Shown: positions 9,183-17,762 of the stretch, piece after piece | Position numbering within the stretch: position 1 is the stretch's first letter | Layout: every line of letters starts with the position of its first letter | Origin: Methylocystis bryophila | Lineage (GTDB): Bacteria > Pseudomonadota > Alphaproteobacteria > Rhizobiales > Beijerinckiaceae | Direction of reading: 5' to 3' | NCBI RefSeq assembly: GCF_027925445.1 | Contig: NZ_AP027149.1 | Coordinates: 372,001 to 436,000, forward strand | Length of the DNA: 64,000 nt | Translations under genes and position numbers: made by a program | Notes under the pieces: generated by a model | Told to the model about the DNA's origin: nothing | Database searches by the model: none | Seen by the model: the letters and a program-made list of their open reading frames with translations, nothing else

Positions 9183-9926
9183 TCAGTAAACGCCGGGCAC
9201 AAAGCGCGCTGTATGCGCCATGTAATCTCTGTATTCGGGAAAGACTTGGACTAACATAGTTTCTTCGATTTTCATTCGTTGAAACGTGAATAGGCATTGC
9301 ACTGCCAATAGCGATAGCGCCCAAGGCGACCAGTGCAGCACCGCTATCCCAACGATAGCAATGAGCTCGCCAACATAAAGGGGATGGCGGACGAGGGAAT
9401 AGGGTCCCCGCGTCACGAGCCGCCGCGCCTCCGGAAGGATGCTGATCGAGCGTCCAAGCGCAAGCGCCGCCCAAATGGCGACAGTCATGCCGCCGATGAT
9501 CGAGAGCAACGCGCCGAGGTAAAGGAAGGATGAAAGCTCTTGGAGCGGTAGCCACACGATTCCGACGCTGACAAATGTAGCGACCACAGCGACAAAGCGT
9601 GGATAGAACCCCGGCGCGCTATGCCGCGAGACGCGGCGCAATGCAAACAGGACAATCAAGACCGCGAGGAAAAGCAGTGTGCTCAGGTTCGAGACGATAC
9701 TGAGGATGAGAGGCGCTCGGAGCACAGAGGGATCGGTTTGCAAGCAAAATTTGGCGAGCGCGATCTGTCGACCCAGATCTGGGAGGAACTGCGTCGCGGA
9801 ATATACGCACCATGCGATGAAAGGGGCAGCCGCCAAAAAATCGTAGAGCTTGGTTCGGCGGAATTCGTTGAGCCGGCTCGCGAGCGAAGCGTCAGTGTCC
9901 GAGTCAGGCGTTGACACTCTCAGCAT
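9183..9926 (-). CDS. Isoprenylcysteine carboxyl methyltransferase family membrane protein
   Basis: This integral membrane protein of about 247 residues has six or so hydrophobic helices. The C-terminal region has the ICMT/PEMT signature: LVTRGPYSLVRHPLYVGE, then FQRMKIEETMLVQVFPEYRDY. This region binds S-adenosylmethionine in the family. Bacterial members act on unknown small or lipid substrates. I chose the ATG at 9926, which has an AGAGG site upstream; a TTG 33 bases earlier is possible. No operon partner is evident. Confidence 0.8.
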   Translation of the reverse strand: MLRVSTPDSDTDASLASRLNEFRRTKLYDFLAAAPFIAWCVYSATQFLPDLGRQIALAKFCLQTDPSVLRAPLILSIVSNLSTLLFLAVLIVLFALRRVSRHSAPGFYPRFVAVVATFVSVGIVWLPLQELSSFLYLGALLSIIGGMTVAIWAALALGRSISILPEARRLVTRGPYSLVRHPLYVGELIAIVGIAVLHWSPWALSLLAVQCLFTFQRMKIEETMLVQVFPEYRDYMAHTARFVPGVY

Positions 9927-10330
9927 GGGGCGCCTCTGTAGGTAATGGCGTCGAAACAAGACGTCGGCGGGCTTTGCCGCACCTTGCGGAGAGGCGGCCT
10001 GTCTGCCTCAGCAGTCGCACAGCAATGAGCCAAGTTTTAGGCCATCCTTTTTCGCCACGCGGTCTCCAGGGCTCTATGCCACTTCAGGGCGCTATGGTGC
10101 GCTCGTCGAACTTCGGCCACTGGCCGGAAGGCTTGACGGGCGAGTGGGCGGAGGCGGTCTTCCGGGAGCGGGCCGAAGAACAGGAGCCGGCCGACGAAGA
10201 AGAACTGCGCCCTCGCGATCGAAAGAGCGCGACGGGGTCGACGCCTTCGTGACGCTCGCGCGGCGACGAGAGAAGCGTCTGCCGCCTCGAGCCCGAGAGT
10301 AAATCAGCCCTGCGTCCGATCGGCCGTCGA
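9927..10330. other. Gene-free stretch
   Basis: About 400 bases between two leftward genes. Open frames exist on both strands but show arginine-rich, composition-driven translations and no plausible start context. I see no repeat or RNA gene in it. Confidence 0.5.
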
Positions 10331-11278
10331 TCAGTATTTGGCGACGACGACGGGCGGTGGCGGCGCATTGAAGTGATAATTCACTCCCAGACGCGCGACG
10401 TTGCCGCTGAACCGGCTGCTTGTCTCAGAGACATTGATTAGCTGTAGTCCCTGCGCGTCCCCGTGAATTTTGGCGTCAGCTTTATAACCGGCGTTGGTGT
10501 GCGCGGAACCGAGGTCGTAGTGCATGAATTCAGCTTTCACCGACCAGTTCGACAAGAACATCCACTCGACGCCGCCACCGGCCGCCCAACCGACCTGAGT
10601 TCCGTTCGTGGACGTATAGCCGGGTCCGACCGTCAGAAAATCGGGATGGACATTGACGCCAATTTGGGAGGCGTTCGTGCTCAGGCCTACGCCGCCAAAA
10701 GCCAAACCGCCAGTGGCGTATAAAAGGAGCGAAGGCCTTACGAGATAACCGAGTTGACCACGGACCGTGCCTAGATAACCCAGATTTTTGCTGACCAAGA
10801 TGTCTGTCAAATACGCATGATGGAGCAGGTTCGAGCCGGTAATCGGAACATACGACCACTCGGGCGCTCCATTGCCGCTTTGGCCGGCGACGCCTTGAAT
10901 ATCGGCTTCGACGCCTCCTACCAGAACTTCAAGGAATTGTTGCTTGTAGCCGATTTGACCCCCGCCGAGAAAGCCAAGCCCGCCCGTCGCGGCGTGCGGT
11001 CCGGCCAGAGCCATAGCTGCAGTCGTGGAATAATCGACAGGCGCTGACGGATTCGGCGGCGGATTGAAAGGGTTGATGTAGGCCGGCCAGGAAGAGATAG
11101 AGGCGCTGTTGTTCTCGCTCCAAACGCCCCCGGCGTTCAGTCCAACATAAGCGCCGGTCCAAATCGCTGGAATCGGATTATCGACAACTGGAGTCTGTCG
11201 GGAGGGAAGATCAGCAGCAAGGGCGGCCGATGTTTGGAGCGCAACGAGCAGCGCGAAAAGTGAAAAAGTCTTAGGCAT
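10331..11278 (-). CDS. Outer-membrane beta-barrel protein, Omp25/Omp31-like
   Basis: This 315-residue exported protein begins with a Sec signal peptide (MPKTFSLFALLVALQTSAALA, cleaved before ADLP). Next comes the rhizobial-type opening WTGAYVGLNAGGVW. Alternating amphipathic strands include GGQIGYKQQFLEVLVGGVEADIQG, TVRGQLGYL, LLLYATGGLAFGG and VEWMFLSNWSVKAEFMHYDLG. It ends VARLGVNYHF.., although a short Pro/Val tail (PPPPVVVAKY) follows the usual terminal aromatic residue. It is a probable structural or porin-like protein of the outer membrane. It lies downstream of the exported Hcp-like gene, separated by a strong hairpin. Confidence 0.85.
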   Translation of the reverse strand: MPKTFSLFALLVALQTSAALAADLPSRQTPVVDNPIPAIWTGAYVGLNAGGVWSENNSASISSWPAYINPFNPPPNPSAPVDYSTTAAMALAGPHAATGGLGFLGGGQIGYKQQFLEVLVGGVEADIQGVAGQSGNGAPEWSYVPITGSNLLHHAYLTDILVSKNLGYLGTVRGQLGYLVRPSLLLYATGGLAFGGVGLSTNASQIGVNVHPDFLTVGPGYTSTNGTQVGWAAGGGVEWMFLSNWSVKAEFMHYDLGSAHTNAGYKADAKIHGDAQGLQLINVSETSSRFSGNVARLGVNYHFNAPPPPVVVAKY

Positions 11279-11438
11279 GGCTCATTGTCCTGCTTTTCGA
11301 ATGACTACTCTAGCCGAATATGACTATAGGATCATGGTAAACTAAGGCTTAAGCATCGCCCGCGTCGCTCCCTTGGGTCAAAAGTGTTGAATTTTGTGAC
11401 GAGCCGGGCCCATCGAGGCGAGGTAAGGTAGTGATCGG

Positions 11439-11466
11439 GGGTCTCGCCCCGCGCGGGGCGAGACCC
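11439..11466. terminator. Strong GC hairpin downstream of the Hcp-like gene
   Basis: A perfect 12-bp stem (GGGTCTCGCCCC / GGGGCGAGACCC) surrounds a four-base GCGC loop, 12 bases beyond the stop codon of the leftward Hcp-like gene. There is no run of T after it, so it may act as an RNA 3'-end stabiliser rather than a classic intrinsic terminator. Confidence 0.6.
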
Positions 11467-11477
11467 AGCTTGCGCGC

Positions 11478-12032
11478 CTAAAAAGCCCGATTTGTGAGGC
11501 AGTCCCAGCCAAAGACAACCGGCGCGCCAGGCCTGCCGTCGGCCGTTGTCGGATAATATGTGTATTTGAACCTGTCGGCGTGAAGGACGATCGTTTCGTT
11601 GACGCCGTTGTCTTGGGGGTCGGACTGCGAAATGCTCGTCACCAACACATCCTGAAGATCAATCTTGTAATAGTCGTAGGGGGCGTTACCCGAGGTCGTC
11701 TCAAAAGTTATCGTGACGGGACCGGCGGTTTGCCGCCCCTTAAAGAGCAGGGCGAGAAATTGCGGCCCCGTCATGTCGAGGGGCTTGAGGATCGACACTT
11801 GACCGCAGACAGGCTTGCCTGCGCCCCCTCCTCCTCCAGAACTGGCGATCGTTACGTAGTCCGTCGTGCTAAAGCCCGTCAGAATAATCTCGCCCTCATG
11901 GCCTTTCTGCGTCGAAGCGCCAGGAAGGCCCGGAAACTTGAGAAAAATCTGCTGCGCCGCCGCTTCGGCGCCGGCGATTGAGGCGAGGGCGAGCGCCGCG
12001 CCCATGACAACGGCTAGCTTAAGCTTAATCAT
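11478..12032 (-). CDS. Exported Hcp-like (type VI tube protein family) protein
   Basis: This 184-residue protein has an N-terminal signal peptide (MIKLKLAVVMGAALALASIAG..AEAAA). The mature part has the Hcp pattern: IFLKFPGLPGASTQKGHEGEI, VSILKPLDMTGPQFLALLFKG, YYKIDLQDVLVTSISQS and FKYTYYPTTADG. Hcp forms hexameric rings in type VI secretion, but no other type VI gene is in this window and the family's canonical members have no signal peptide. I chose the start at 12032 because of the AAGGAA site upstream. It probably belongs to the periplasmic or surface group of Hcp-domain proteins of unknown role. Confidence 0.72.
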   Translation of the reverse strand: MIKLKLAVVMGAALALASIAGAEAAAQQIFLKFPGLPGASTQKGHEGEIILTGFSTTDYVTIASSGGGGGAGKPVCGQVSILKPLDMTGPQFLALLFKGRQTAGPVTITFETTSGNAPYDYYKIDLQDVLVTSISQSDPQDNGVNETIVLHADRFKYTYYPTTADGRPGAPVVFGWDCLTNRAF

Positions 12033-12242
12033 GTAGATTTCCTTTCGACCAAGGTTTTCGAGCGGTACGGATAGCAGGGCTCCAACACCAAACATCAAAA
12101 ACCCTATGCCGAGGCGCTAATGTTTGCATGTCTTTATTTCGCGCCAGTCGGCCAAGACAAAAGCAGCGCTCGAGCTTTGGAACCAAGGAGTGTTTTTTGG
12201 CGCATCAACGCCCTTCGCGTGGGGGCTGCGATGCAGCGACGC

Positions 12243-12420
12243 TTACAGCTCAATCTGCTCCGACAAGTTCAGCGCCTCCTCGACCGCAACTCCGAGGTAG
12301 CGAACGGCGCTCTCAAGCTTCGTGTGGCCCAGCAGAAGCTGCACGGCTCACAGGTTCGGTTTCGCGCACAACATCAATTCACGCGCCGGTTCCTTGATCT
12401 TGAGCTGGCTCCTCGACATT
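12243..12420 (-). pseudogene. Tyrosine recombinase (phage-type integrase), C-terminal remnant
   Basis: Read on the minus strand, the last 34 codons give VQLLLGHTKLESAVRYLG and VEEALNLSEQIEL-stop. This is the C-terminal catalytic end of a tyrosine recombinase, including the LGH box and the catalytic Tyr region. An in-frame TGA sits where the family has an Arg (NL-stop-AVQ), and the upstream part is scrambled. It is the scar of an integrated element rather than a working gene. Confidence 0.7.
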
Positions 12421-12837
12421 TACGATCTCCTTGAAAATCGCCTGTCATCATCGTGACTGTCGCCGGTAACGCGATCCTTACGCAAGGAATCCGTCTATGA
12501 CAGAACCGCGCAACAAAGTCGTTCAGGTCAGGCGCTTCGGCGATCCCGACGGGCTGCTCTGCGCTTATCGCTGCATAGCGGGTGTGCAGCGCGGCGTCGC
12601 CTGGCCACGCGATCGAGTGCGGCATCGGCGTCGGTCGCGAAGGCTTGGGTTTCGGGAGCCGATCAGTCGCAAAAGCGAATGGCGAGCCTCGCGCCCGCCG
12701 GCGGCCGCCCGCGGCGGCTCAATTCTGACCCGAAGCGGCCCTAGAATGTGTTCGGACGGCAGTGCAGAAATCAACACTTTCGGTGCGCGTCGCGATTTTA
12801 CGTAATGGGATGTTATGCGGCTCCGATGCAGCCAGCG
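12421..12837. other. Region without a supportable intact gene
   Basis: The plus strand from 12497 starts MTEPRNKVVQVRRFGDPDGL. This resembles the first residues of a zinc-type quinone oxidoreductase but loses similarity after about 20 residues. It may be a gene relic. Nothing else is recognisable. Confidence 0.35.
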
Positions 12838-13236
12838 CTAACCGGAAAAGGCCGGGTTTTGATCGCCTCCATAGGCGTGAACCAACGCCGCGTGGATAGC
12901 GGCGAGGAGGTCGTCTAGATCGACCGGCTTTTGGAAGCAACGAAATGCGCCCTGTTCCTTGCTCGCTTGGTTGAGCCGAGCGTCCATGAATCCACTGATG
13001 ACGATGGCGGGCATGCGCAGCTTGCTCATTTCACGCAAAAGCTCGAGTCCGCTCATTTCCGGTATCTTCAGGTCGGTGACGATGCAACCGACGTCGCTTT
13101 TCTGGATTGTGTTGAGGAACGCTTGGGCGGATTCATGGCTTTGAACGACGTAACCCTCTGCCCCTAAGAGGATCTGAAATGAAATTCGTATTATCGCATC
13201 GTCGTCGATGACATGTATTGTTTGGATGCAGCTCAT
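12838..13236 (-). CDS. Single-domain response regulator (FixJ-type receiver)
   Basis: This 132-residue protein consists of a CheY-like receiver only. The acidic pocket is IDDDA near residue 10. The phospho-acceptor Asp lies in CIVTDLKIPEMSGLELL, followed by the conserved Ser/Thr in AIVISGF and the Lys in FQKPVDLDDLL. The sequence is closest in style to FixJ/NodW receivers, but there is no DNA-binding domain. It shares its strand with the PAS/HisKA_2 kinase at 13757-14767, about 520 bases upstream, so the two could form a pathway. Output is probably by protein-protein interaction. Confidence 0.85.
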   Translation of the reverse strand: MSCIQTIHVIDDDAIIRISFQILLGAEGYVVQSHESAQAFLNTIQKSDVGCIVTDLKIPEMSGLELLREMSKLRMPAIVISGFMDARLNQASKEQGAFRCFQKPVDLDDLLAAIHAALVHAYGGDQNPAFSG

Positions 13237-13582
13237 GGCCTCGACCTAGTTTATACTAAAGCCCCTTGCGAAAGACCTATACGCTCAAAAAAATAATTCA
13301 ATACGTATTGCTTTTCTGCAAATCGGCCATACACATTTTCGCTCATCAACTGTCTTGTCGGGCTGTTTTCTTCTCATGCGGCGGTCACAAAAACTCGGCG
13401 GGAGCCATTGCGACGACCACGACGCGTAGGCGTGGCGACACGCCTGGACACGCTCATGCCGCGCTGAGTCCTTTGGTGGTTTCCGGCTCGCGACGACGGC
13501 GACTCAGTGGCTAGGCAATGCGCAAAGTTGTTGCTTTCGAAGACGTGCAAACGACGCCGAGGCACTGAAAGGACCGGACATC
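13237..13582. other. Intergenic region, no larger gene
   Basis: About 345 bases with an AT-rich part near 13260-13330, then GC-rich sequence. It contains the upstream regions of the leftward receiver gene and the rightward small peptide gene. No clear promoter consensus is seen. Confidence 0.5.
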
Positions 13583-13666
13583 ATGGATACCCAGACACTT
13601 CTTATCATTGTCGTTGTTCTTCTCCTCGCGGGAGGAGGTTGGTATGGTCGGGGACGCTGGTCTTAA
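13583..13666 (+). CDS. 27-residue hydrophobic peptide, MDTQTLLII family, copy 1
   Basis: A tiny gene encodes MDTQTLLIIVVVLLLAGG then GWYGRGRWS. It has one membrane helix, a glycine hinge and an aromatic/arginine tail. A near-identical peptide is encoded on the other strand at 17172-17258 (MDTQTLLIILVLVLLLGGGG then WYGRGRWF). Conservation of the whole reading frame between two copies, with differences mainly in synonymous or conservative positions, supports real coding. It resembles the short stress-associated hydrophobic peptides common in Hyphomicrobiales (inference). Confidence 0.72.
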   Translation: MDTQTLLIIVVVLLLAGGGWYGRGRWS

Positions 13667-13756
13667 GCGCTTCCAACGCTGCGACCGAGAGAAGTGCGCC
13701 GCGAATAAGGCTGGCGCTGTTTTCGGCCTCAAGAACACCGACCCCCGACCTCGGTG

Positions 13757-14767
13757 TCAGGCAGGACGGGGGGTAAAGGTTGCGTGTGTGATTGCTACCG
13801 TGAGTCCGTGCTCGCTGCTCACAGTCTCGATTTGCGCCTTCACCTGGTTTGCGAGCGCTTTCACAAGGGTGCTACCAAGGCCATCACAAGACCCAGCACC
13901 ATCGTGCGGCCGCCCGACGCCATTATCCGACACCATGAGCCGCCAATTGGCGCCAGAGGTCTCGTATTTGACGACAACTTCCGCGTCTCGACGATTTGTT
14001 GGGAATGCGTATTTCAGCGAGTTGATGACTAACTCCGTCAAGATTAGCCCTAGGCTTACCGCTTCCGACGAAGCCGCTGAAGCGTCGTCAAACTGGCAAC
14101 GAATCGACACCCGCCATTCATCGTCGATCATCGAGTGCGCGAGGCCGTCGCAAATCGTCGTGAAATAGGGGGCGAGCTTGACCGTCTCAGTGCGCGCCGC
14201 GTCGTCGATGTGCCGTTGGATCGTCGCGACCGACATAACGCGCGCATAGGCATCCTCAAGATGTTTGCGCGTCTCTTCAGAAGCGGTAGCACGCGTCTTC
14301 ATCATGAGAATATTTGCAATAATCTGTAAGCTATTAAAAATACGGTGCCGCATTTCGAGCAGCAAGACGCGTTTTTCTTCAAGCAGTTTCTGGGTGTTGA
14401 CGAGAAGGTCTGCTTTTTCTTTTTCAATTAACCGGCGCTGCGTGACGTCGTGGAATGAAAGCAGAATAGCCTTGTCGGAATTCTGCGAGAAGAAGACTTC
14501 GCTGACGCCAACAATGAAGCTTCGATGCCCTATTCGTGGAAATAAGCTATTAATATCGAAACTCTCGGATATGGTGTGCTCCGTTAACGCGTTTTCTATT
14601 AGTTTGGCTAAGCCGACAACATTGAAATGGCCGCCCAGAATTTCATAAACTGAATGGCCGACGACATTTTCGGAGGTGACGTCAAAATCGCGGAGAAATG
14701 ATCGGCTAGCTGTGGCTACGTTGAAAGCGCAGTCAAGCACTAACAAAGGATCGCGGACGGTGTCCAC
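13757..14767 (-). CDS. PAS-domain sensor histidine kinase (HisKA_2 type)
   Basis: This is a soluble kinase of about 336 residues. An N-terminal PAS domain (VRDPLLVLDCAFNVATASRSF, ending LLSFHDVTQRR) leads into a short coiled linker. A HisKA_2 dimerisation domain follows, with phospho-acceptor His in LLLEMRHRIFNSLQIIANIL. The ATP-binding domain has LILTELVINSLKYAF (N box) and VSDNGVGRP..GLGSTLVKALA (G boxes). The frame opens with GTG at 14767; upstream in-frame sequence is also PAS-like (EITTRPLDKQYAARLAQAIV) but has no good start before a stop. The 5' end could therefore be truncated. Its probable partner is the receiver protein at 12838-13236. Confidence 0.85.
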   Translation of the reverse strand: MDTVRDPLLVLDCAFNVATASRSFLRDFDVTSENVVGHSVYEILGGHFNVVGLAKLIENALTEHTISESFDINSLFPRIGHRSFIVGVSEVFFSQNSDKAILLSFHDVTQRRLIEKEKADLLVNTQKLLEEKRVLLLEMRHRIFNSLQIIANILMMKTRATASEETRKHLEDAYARVMSVATIQRHIDDAARTETVKLAPYFTTICDGLAHSMIDDEWRVSIRCQFDDASAASSEAVSLGLILTELVINSLKYAFPTNRRDAEVVVKYETSGANWRLMVSDNGVGRPHDGAGSCDGLGSTLVKALANQVKAQIETVSSEHGLTVAITHATFTPRPA

Positions 14768-15269
14768 GATCGCCTGCGCGAGGCGCGCGGCATATTGCTT
14801 GTCTAAAGGTCGCGTTGTAATTTCGAAAAATCCTTCACGCCTTCGGCCGTCAGGCTATCGCCGGATCTTCTCACAAAATTGATGCGGGCAGCAACCGCCG
14901 TTTGGCGGCGTGCAAAATTCAAGATTTTGCATCGAAAAATCGAGGTCAATAAATCAATGGATTGGGCGATGCAGCCGTTATGTGCAAAATCTCGGCGCAT
15001 GACCGCCTTTGGCGGGAACCGGAAGCCGGGGCACGCGCGCGTCGCGGCGGCAATGGGGGAGGAGCGGACGCGCTCCGGGAGAGGCTGGACGGGTGAACAG
15101 GGCGCATTCCTGACTCCAGCAGTGGCCCCGCTTCGGACATTAAACGCGAGCGCGCGCGCGTCGGGTTTAGACAACCAGAATATCGCGCCTCACCCCTTGA
15201 GGCCCATCCGCAATCCCCGCGCCGAGCGCTCCTGCCACACATGCGACGCTGCCTCCGCTGGCCAACTCT
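14768..15269. other. Gene-poor region with a duplicated gene end
   Basis: No intact gene. The minus strand at 15190-15240 repeats the last codons (QERSARGLRMGL-like, then stop) of the decayed NUDIX/NrtR-type gene at 17434-17762, so a small piece of that gene was duplicated here. The rest is not recognisable. Confidence 0.55.
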
Positions 15270-15971
15270 TCAGACAACCGCGCCGAAAAGTTTCCCGATC
15301 CCGGCGGTTAACGCCATCGCCAACGCGCCCCAAAATGTCACTCGGACCGTGGCGCGTAATGCATTTGCGCCGCCTGCTCTTGCCCCGATAGCGCCGAGGA
15401 GAGCCAGAAAACCGAGAGACGCAGCCGACACGATGGGGACAAGCCCACTCGCAGGCGATACGACCACCATGAGCAAGGGCATAGCGGCGCCCACTGAAAA
15501 CGATGCGGCCGATGTCAGCGCGGCCTGCACGGGACGAGCCGCGGTGATTTCCGAAATGCCAAGTTCATCGCGCGCATGAGCGGTCAGGGCGTCTTTCGAC
15601 ATCAGTTGCTCGGCGACCTGCCGCGCAAGGACCTGATCGACACCACGGTTGACGTAAATGTCGGCAAGCTCATCAAGCTCAAACTTGCCATTCTCGTCCA
15701 ACTCCTTGCGTTCGCGCGCCAGATCCGCCCGTTCGGTGTCGGATTGCGAACTGACGGACACATATTCGCCAGCGGCCATCGACATGGCGCCAGCCACCAG
15801 ACCCGCCACCCCAGCGATCAAGATATTACTCTGAGCCGCTGACGCTGCAGCAACGCCAACGATCAAGCTTGCGGTCGAAACAATGCCATCATTCGCCCCG
15901 AGCACCGCCGCCCTCAGCCAGCCGATGCGGCTGACGAGATGGTCTTCGCTGTGTAGCCGAAGGCGACTCAT
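15270..15971 (-). CDS. VIT1/CCC1-family iron/manganese transporter
   Basis: This 233-residue membrane protein is of the vacuolar iron transporter family. The first helix region shows WLRAAVLGANDGIVSTASLIVGV, followed by AGAMSMAAGEYVSVSSQSDTERADL. The cytoplasmic helical segment with acidic metal-binding residues is ERKELDENGKFELDELADIYVNRG. Further helices are at SVGAAMPLLMVVV, LGFLALLGAIGARAGG and VTFWGALAMALTAGIGKLFG. It probably moves Fe2+ or Mn2+ out of the cytoplasm. I preferred the Met at 15971 (MSRLRLHSEDH), which matches the usual family start. Confidence 0.88.
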   Translation of the reverse strand: MSRLRLHSEDHLVSRIGWLRAAVLGANDGIVSTASLIVGVAAASAAQSNILIAGVAGLVAGAMSMAAGEYVSVSSQSDTERADLARERKELDENGKFELDELADIYVNRGVDQVLARQVAEQLMSKDALTAHARDELGISEITAARPVQAALTSAASFSVGAAMPLLMVVVSPASGLVPIVSAASLGFLALLGAIGARAGGANALRATVRVTFWGALAMALTAGIGKLFGAVV

Positions 15972-15991
15972 TCTGCGTCCCTCTTGTTGGA

Positions 15992-16105
15992 TCAGATCGG
16001 ACCCTGCCAAATTAGAACGACAATGACGATCAGTATGAGACCGATCACTCCAACGCCGCCGTGTGCGTAACCATAGCCGTAGCGTCCGATGAAGTCGCCG
16101 AGCAA
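15992..16105 (-). CDS. Possible 37-residue membrane peptide upstream of the VIT1-like gene
   Basis: From a TTG at 16105 the minus strand encodes a short peptide with a glycine/aromatic N terminus (GRYGYGYAHGGVGV) and one strongly hydrophobic helix (IGLILIVIVVLIW) ending QGPI. It ends 20 bases before the VIT1-like start. The layout is like known small hydrophobic proteins of this lineage, but the start codon has no strong ribosome site. Low certainty. Confidence 0.35.
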   Translation of the reverse strand: MLGDFIGRYGYGYAHGGVGVIGLILIVIVVLIWQGPI

Positions 16106-16293
16106 ACCGAACCGCAGACGGAGCCGCCTCGCTTCAGGCTGGCCAATAACGCCAAAACGTCGCAGATCTAGGCTACAAGCATGGTCCATCCGACGAACGA
16201 CGGCGAATGTCGTGTTCAGTTTCATAAGTTTGATGAAGAGTTGGCCGCGGCTTCCGAACACAGCGCCAGCCGGGCGCGCCAGGAGGAATCCAA

Positions 16294-16431
16294 ATGCTCG
16301 AAACAATAGCCGTCATCCTCATCGTGCTCTGGCTGCTGGGCCTCGTCTCCTCGTCGACGATGGGAGGGTTCATTCACATTCTCTTGGTTGTCGCGATTAT
16401 CCTGATCGTGCTGCGATTCATCCGCGGCTGA
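16294..16431 (+). CDS. Lmo0937-family (DUF5670) small membrane protein
   Basis: This 45-residue protein begins MLETIAVILIVLWLLGLVSS and ends HILLVVAIILIVLRFIRG. It has two membrane helices around an STMGGF turn, the standard Lmo0937 pattern. A strong AGGAGGAA ribosome site stands seven bases before the ATG. The function is unknown; relatives often respond to stress or envelope conditions. Confidence 0.88.
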   Translation: MLETIAVILIVLWLLGLVSSSTMGGFIHILLVVAIILIVLRFIRG

Positions 16432-16553
16432 CGTCTACGAACGGGCCTCTATCCCAATAGCTGGTTCAGTAGCGTCACGTTGGGAGCGGCTAAAATCGTG
16501 GGGTTCGACACCGTCCAGTACGCCGACAACCGCTATGAATATTACACCGTCGG

Positions 16554-16991
16554 TCAGCTCTCCCTCGAGCGGCGCGAGGCGTGAAGAGGGCCCGCGACGG
16601 CAGGGGCATTCAGAACTGACGACGATGATCCCCCCGCCTTCATGCGAGCCCTCAGCTCGACGGGAGCATGAGCGGAGACCCTGCGCGGAAAGGCGGGTCC
16701 CCGACTCGAATAGAGGCAGCGGACGGGCGCCATCCTGAGACGCTTCAAAAGCAACCGTCTCAACACGATGAGCAGATCCGCCGCTTCGCTCAATGCTCCC
16801 CGCCCGAGCGAATTGCGAGTGTCTGCGACGATCAGATCGCTCACAGCCTCCCATTCTCCGTCACGGTCAAGCAGATAATCGGCGTAAAGGAAATCATGCA
16901 CCGCGTTTGGCGTCCTGCCCAGCATGATTTCATGCGGGCCGAGGCCGGAGAGGGCGGCGCACTGCGCCAGCGTGAGTTGTTTGGAGCACAT
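16554..16991 (-). CDS. Hypothetical protein, possibly frameshifted at its 3' end
   Basis: I do not recognise this protein. Its first 80 residues look like genuine coding: MCSKQLTLAQCAALSGLGPH, then VHDFLYADYLLDRDGEWEAV and ALSEAADLLIVLRRLLLKR, with balanced charge and helical periodicity. After about residue 85 the sequence becomes Arg/Ser/Pro-rich and loses that character, suggesting that the natural C terminus was changed by a frameshift. There is no signal peptide or membrane helix. Confidence 0.45.
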   Translation of the reverse strand: MCSKQLTLAQCAALSGLGPHEIMLGRTPNAVHDFLYADYLLDRDGEWEAVSDLIVADTRNSLGRGALSEAADLLIVLRRLLLKRLRMAPVRCLYSSRGPAFPRRVSAHAPVELRARMKAGGSSSSVLNAPAVAGPLHASRRSRES

Positions 16992-17171
16992 CTTGGACGA
17001 CCTCTGTCACGCGATGGAAGGGGCGAGAATTTCAGTTCCATCTCGTTTTGGCGCGCCCCTGTGTTCCTCCCGCGTGGACGCGCAAGGAGGGGGCGATCTT
17101 TCTAACGTCGGCGCAAACGCGGCTCACGAAGTCGATGCATTCCTGAGCGGTCTCGCCGGTCCCGGCGTCGC

Positions 17172-17258
17172 TTAGAACCAGCGACCCCGACCGTACCACC
17201 CGCCTCCGCCAAGGAGCAGAACAAGAACGAGGATGATGAGTAGTGTCTGCGTATCCAT
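17172..17258 (-). CDS. 28-residue hydrophobic peptide, MDTQTLLII family, copy 2
   Basis: This peptide is a paralogue of the one at 13583-13666: the same MDTQTLLII start, a Leu/Val helix, a four-glycine hinge and WYGRGRWF end. The minus strand carries GAAGGGG about 10 bases before the ATG. It is a likely inner-membrane peptide of unknown role. Confidence 0.75.
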   Translation of the reverse strand: MDTQTLLIILVLVLLLGGGGWYGRGRWF

Positions 17259-17433
17259 GATCATTGACCCCTTCAGTGTCTAGACGCAGTTTTCTCTTCC
17301 ATCGAACGATTCGCGCCGCGCCGATGCTTCTTAGGTGGGAACGGCGCCCCGTCGGCGGCAGACTCGGAAACTACTCAAAGTCGAATTGAAGAGATGTGAT
17401 TTAGAGACGCGACGTTACCGCACAATCTCACGC

Positions 17434-17762
17434 TCACCCCTCGATCCCCACCCGCAATCCCCGCGCCGAGCGCTCCTGCAACACATTGTGGCGGAAGCGA
17501 AGGAGCGCCGCCAGCTTTCCGCCCCCGTTCGTCGGCGTTCCGCCCGTCGCTTCGACGATTGCCGAGGTTTCGACGAGTCGGCGGAAATCCTGCTTATGCA
17601 GGCGCCGGCCGGGGAGCGCCGACAGTTGAAGCTCTCGGGCGTCAGCTCGAAGATTACGGGTCGGTGCTTTATCTTGGCGCGCAGCGGGCGCATGGCGGTC
17701 GCGAGAATGCGGCTGCGGTCGAGGAAGGCGGCGAGGGCCGGAACCTTGGCGCGCGCCGGGAG
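17434..17762 (-). pseudogene. NUDIX/NrtR-type regulator, frameshifted C-terminal remnant
   Basis: One minus-strand frame gives KVPALAAFLDRSRILATAM and KIKHRPVIFELTPESF. At about 17627 the similarity moves to another frame, giving RRLHKQDFRRLVETSAIVEA, GGGKLAALLRFRHNVLQE and a stop. Together these resemble the end of a NUDIX domain and the C-terminal winged helix of NrtR-like NAD-metabolism regulators. The frame change and missing front indicate decay. The final 50 bases are duplicated near 15190-15240. Confidence 0.55.

Noticed and set aside
16438..16583. Coding-like stretch ending KIVGFDTVQYADNRYEYYTV-GQLSLERREA-stop
   Set aside because: It has no start codon and no recognised family. It may be a gene end left by a deletion, but I cannot support a call.
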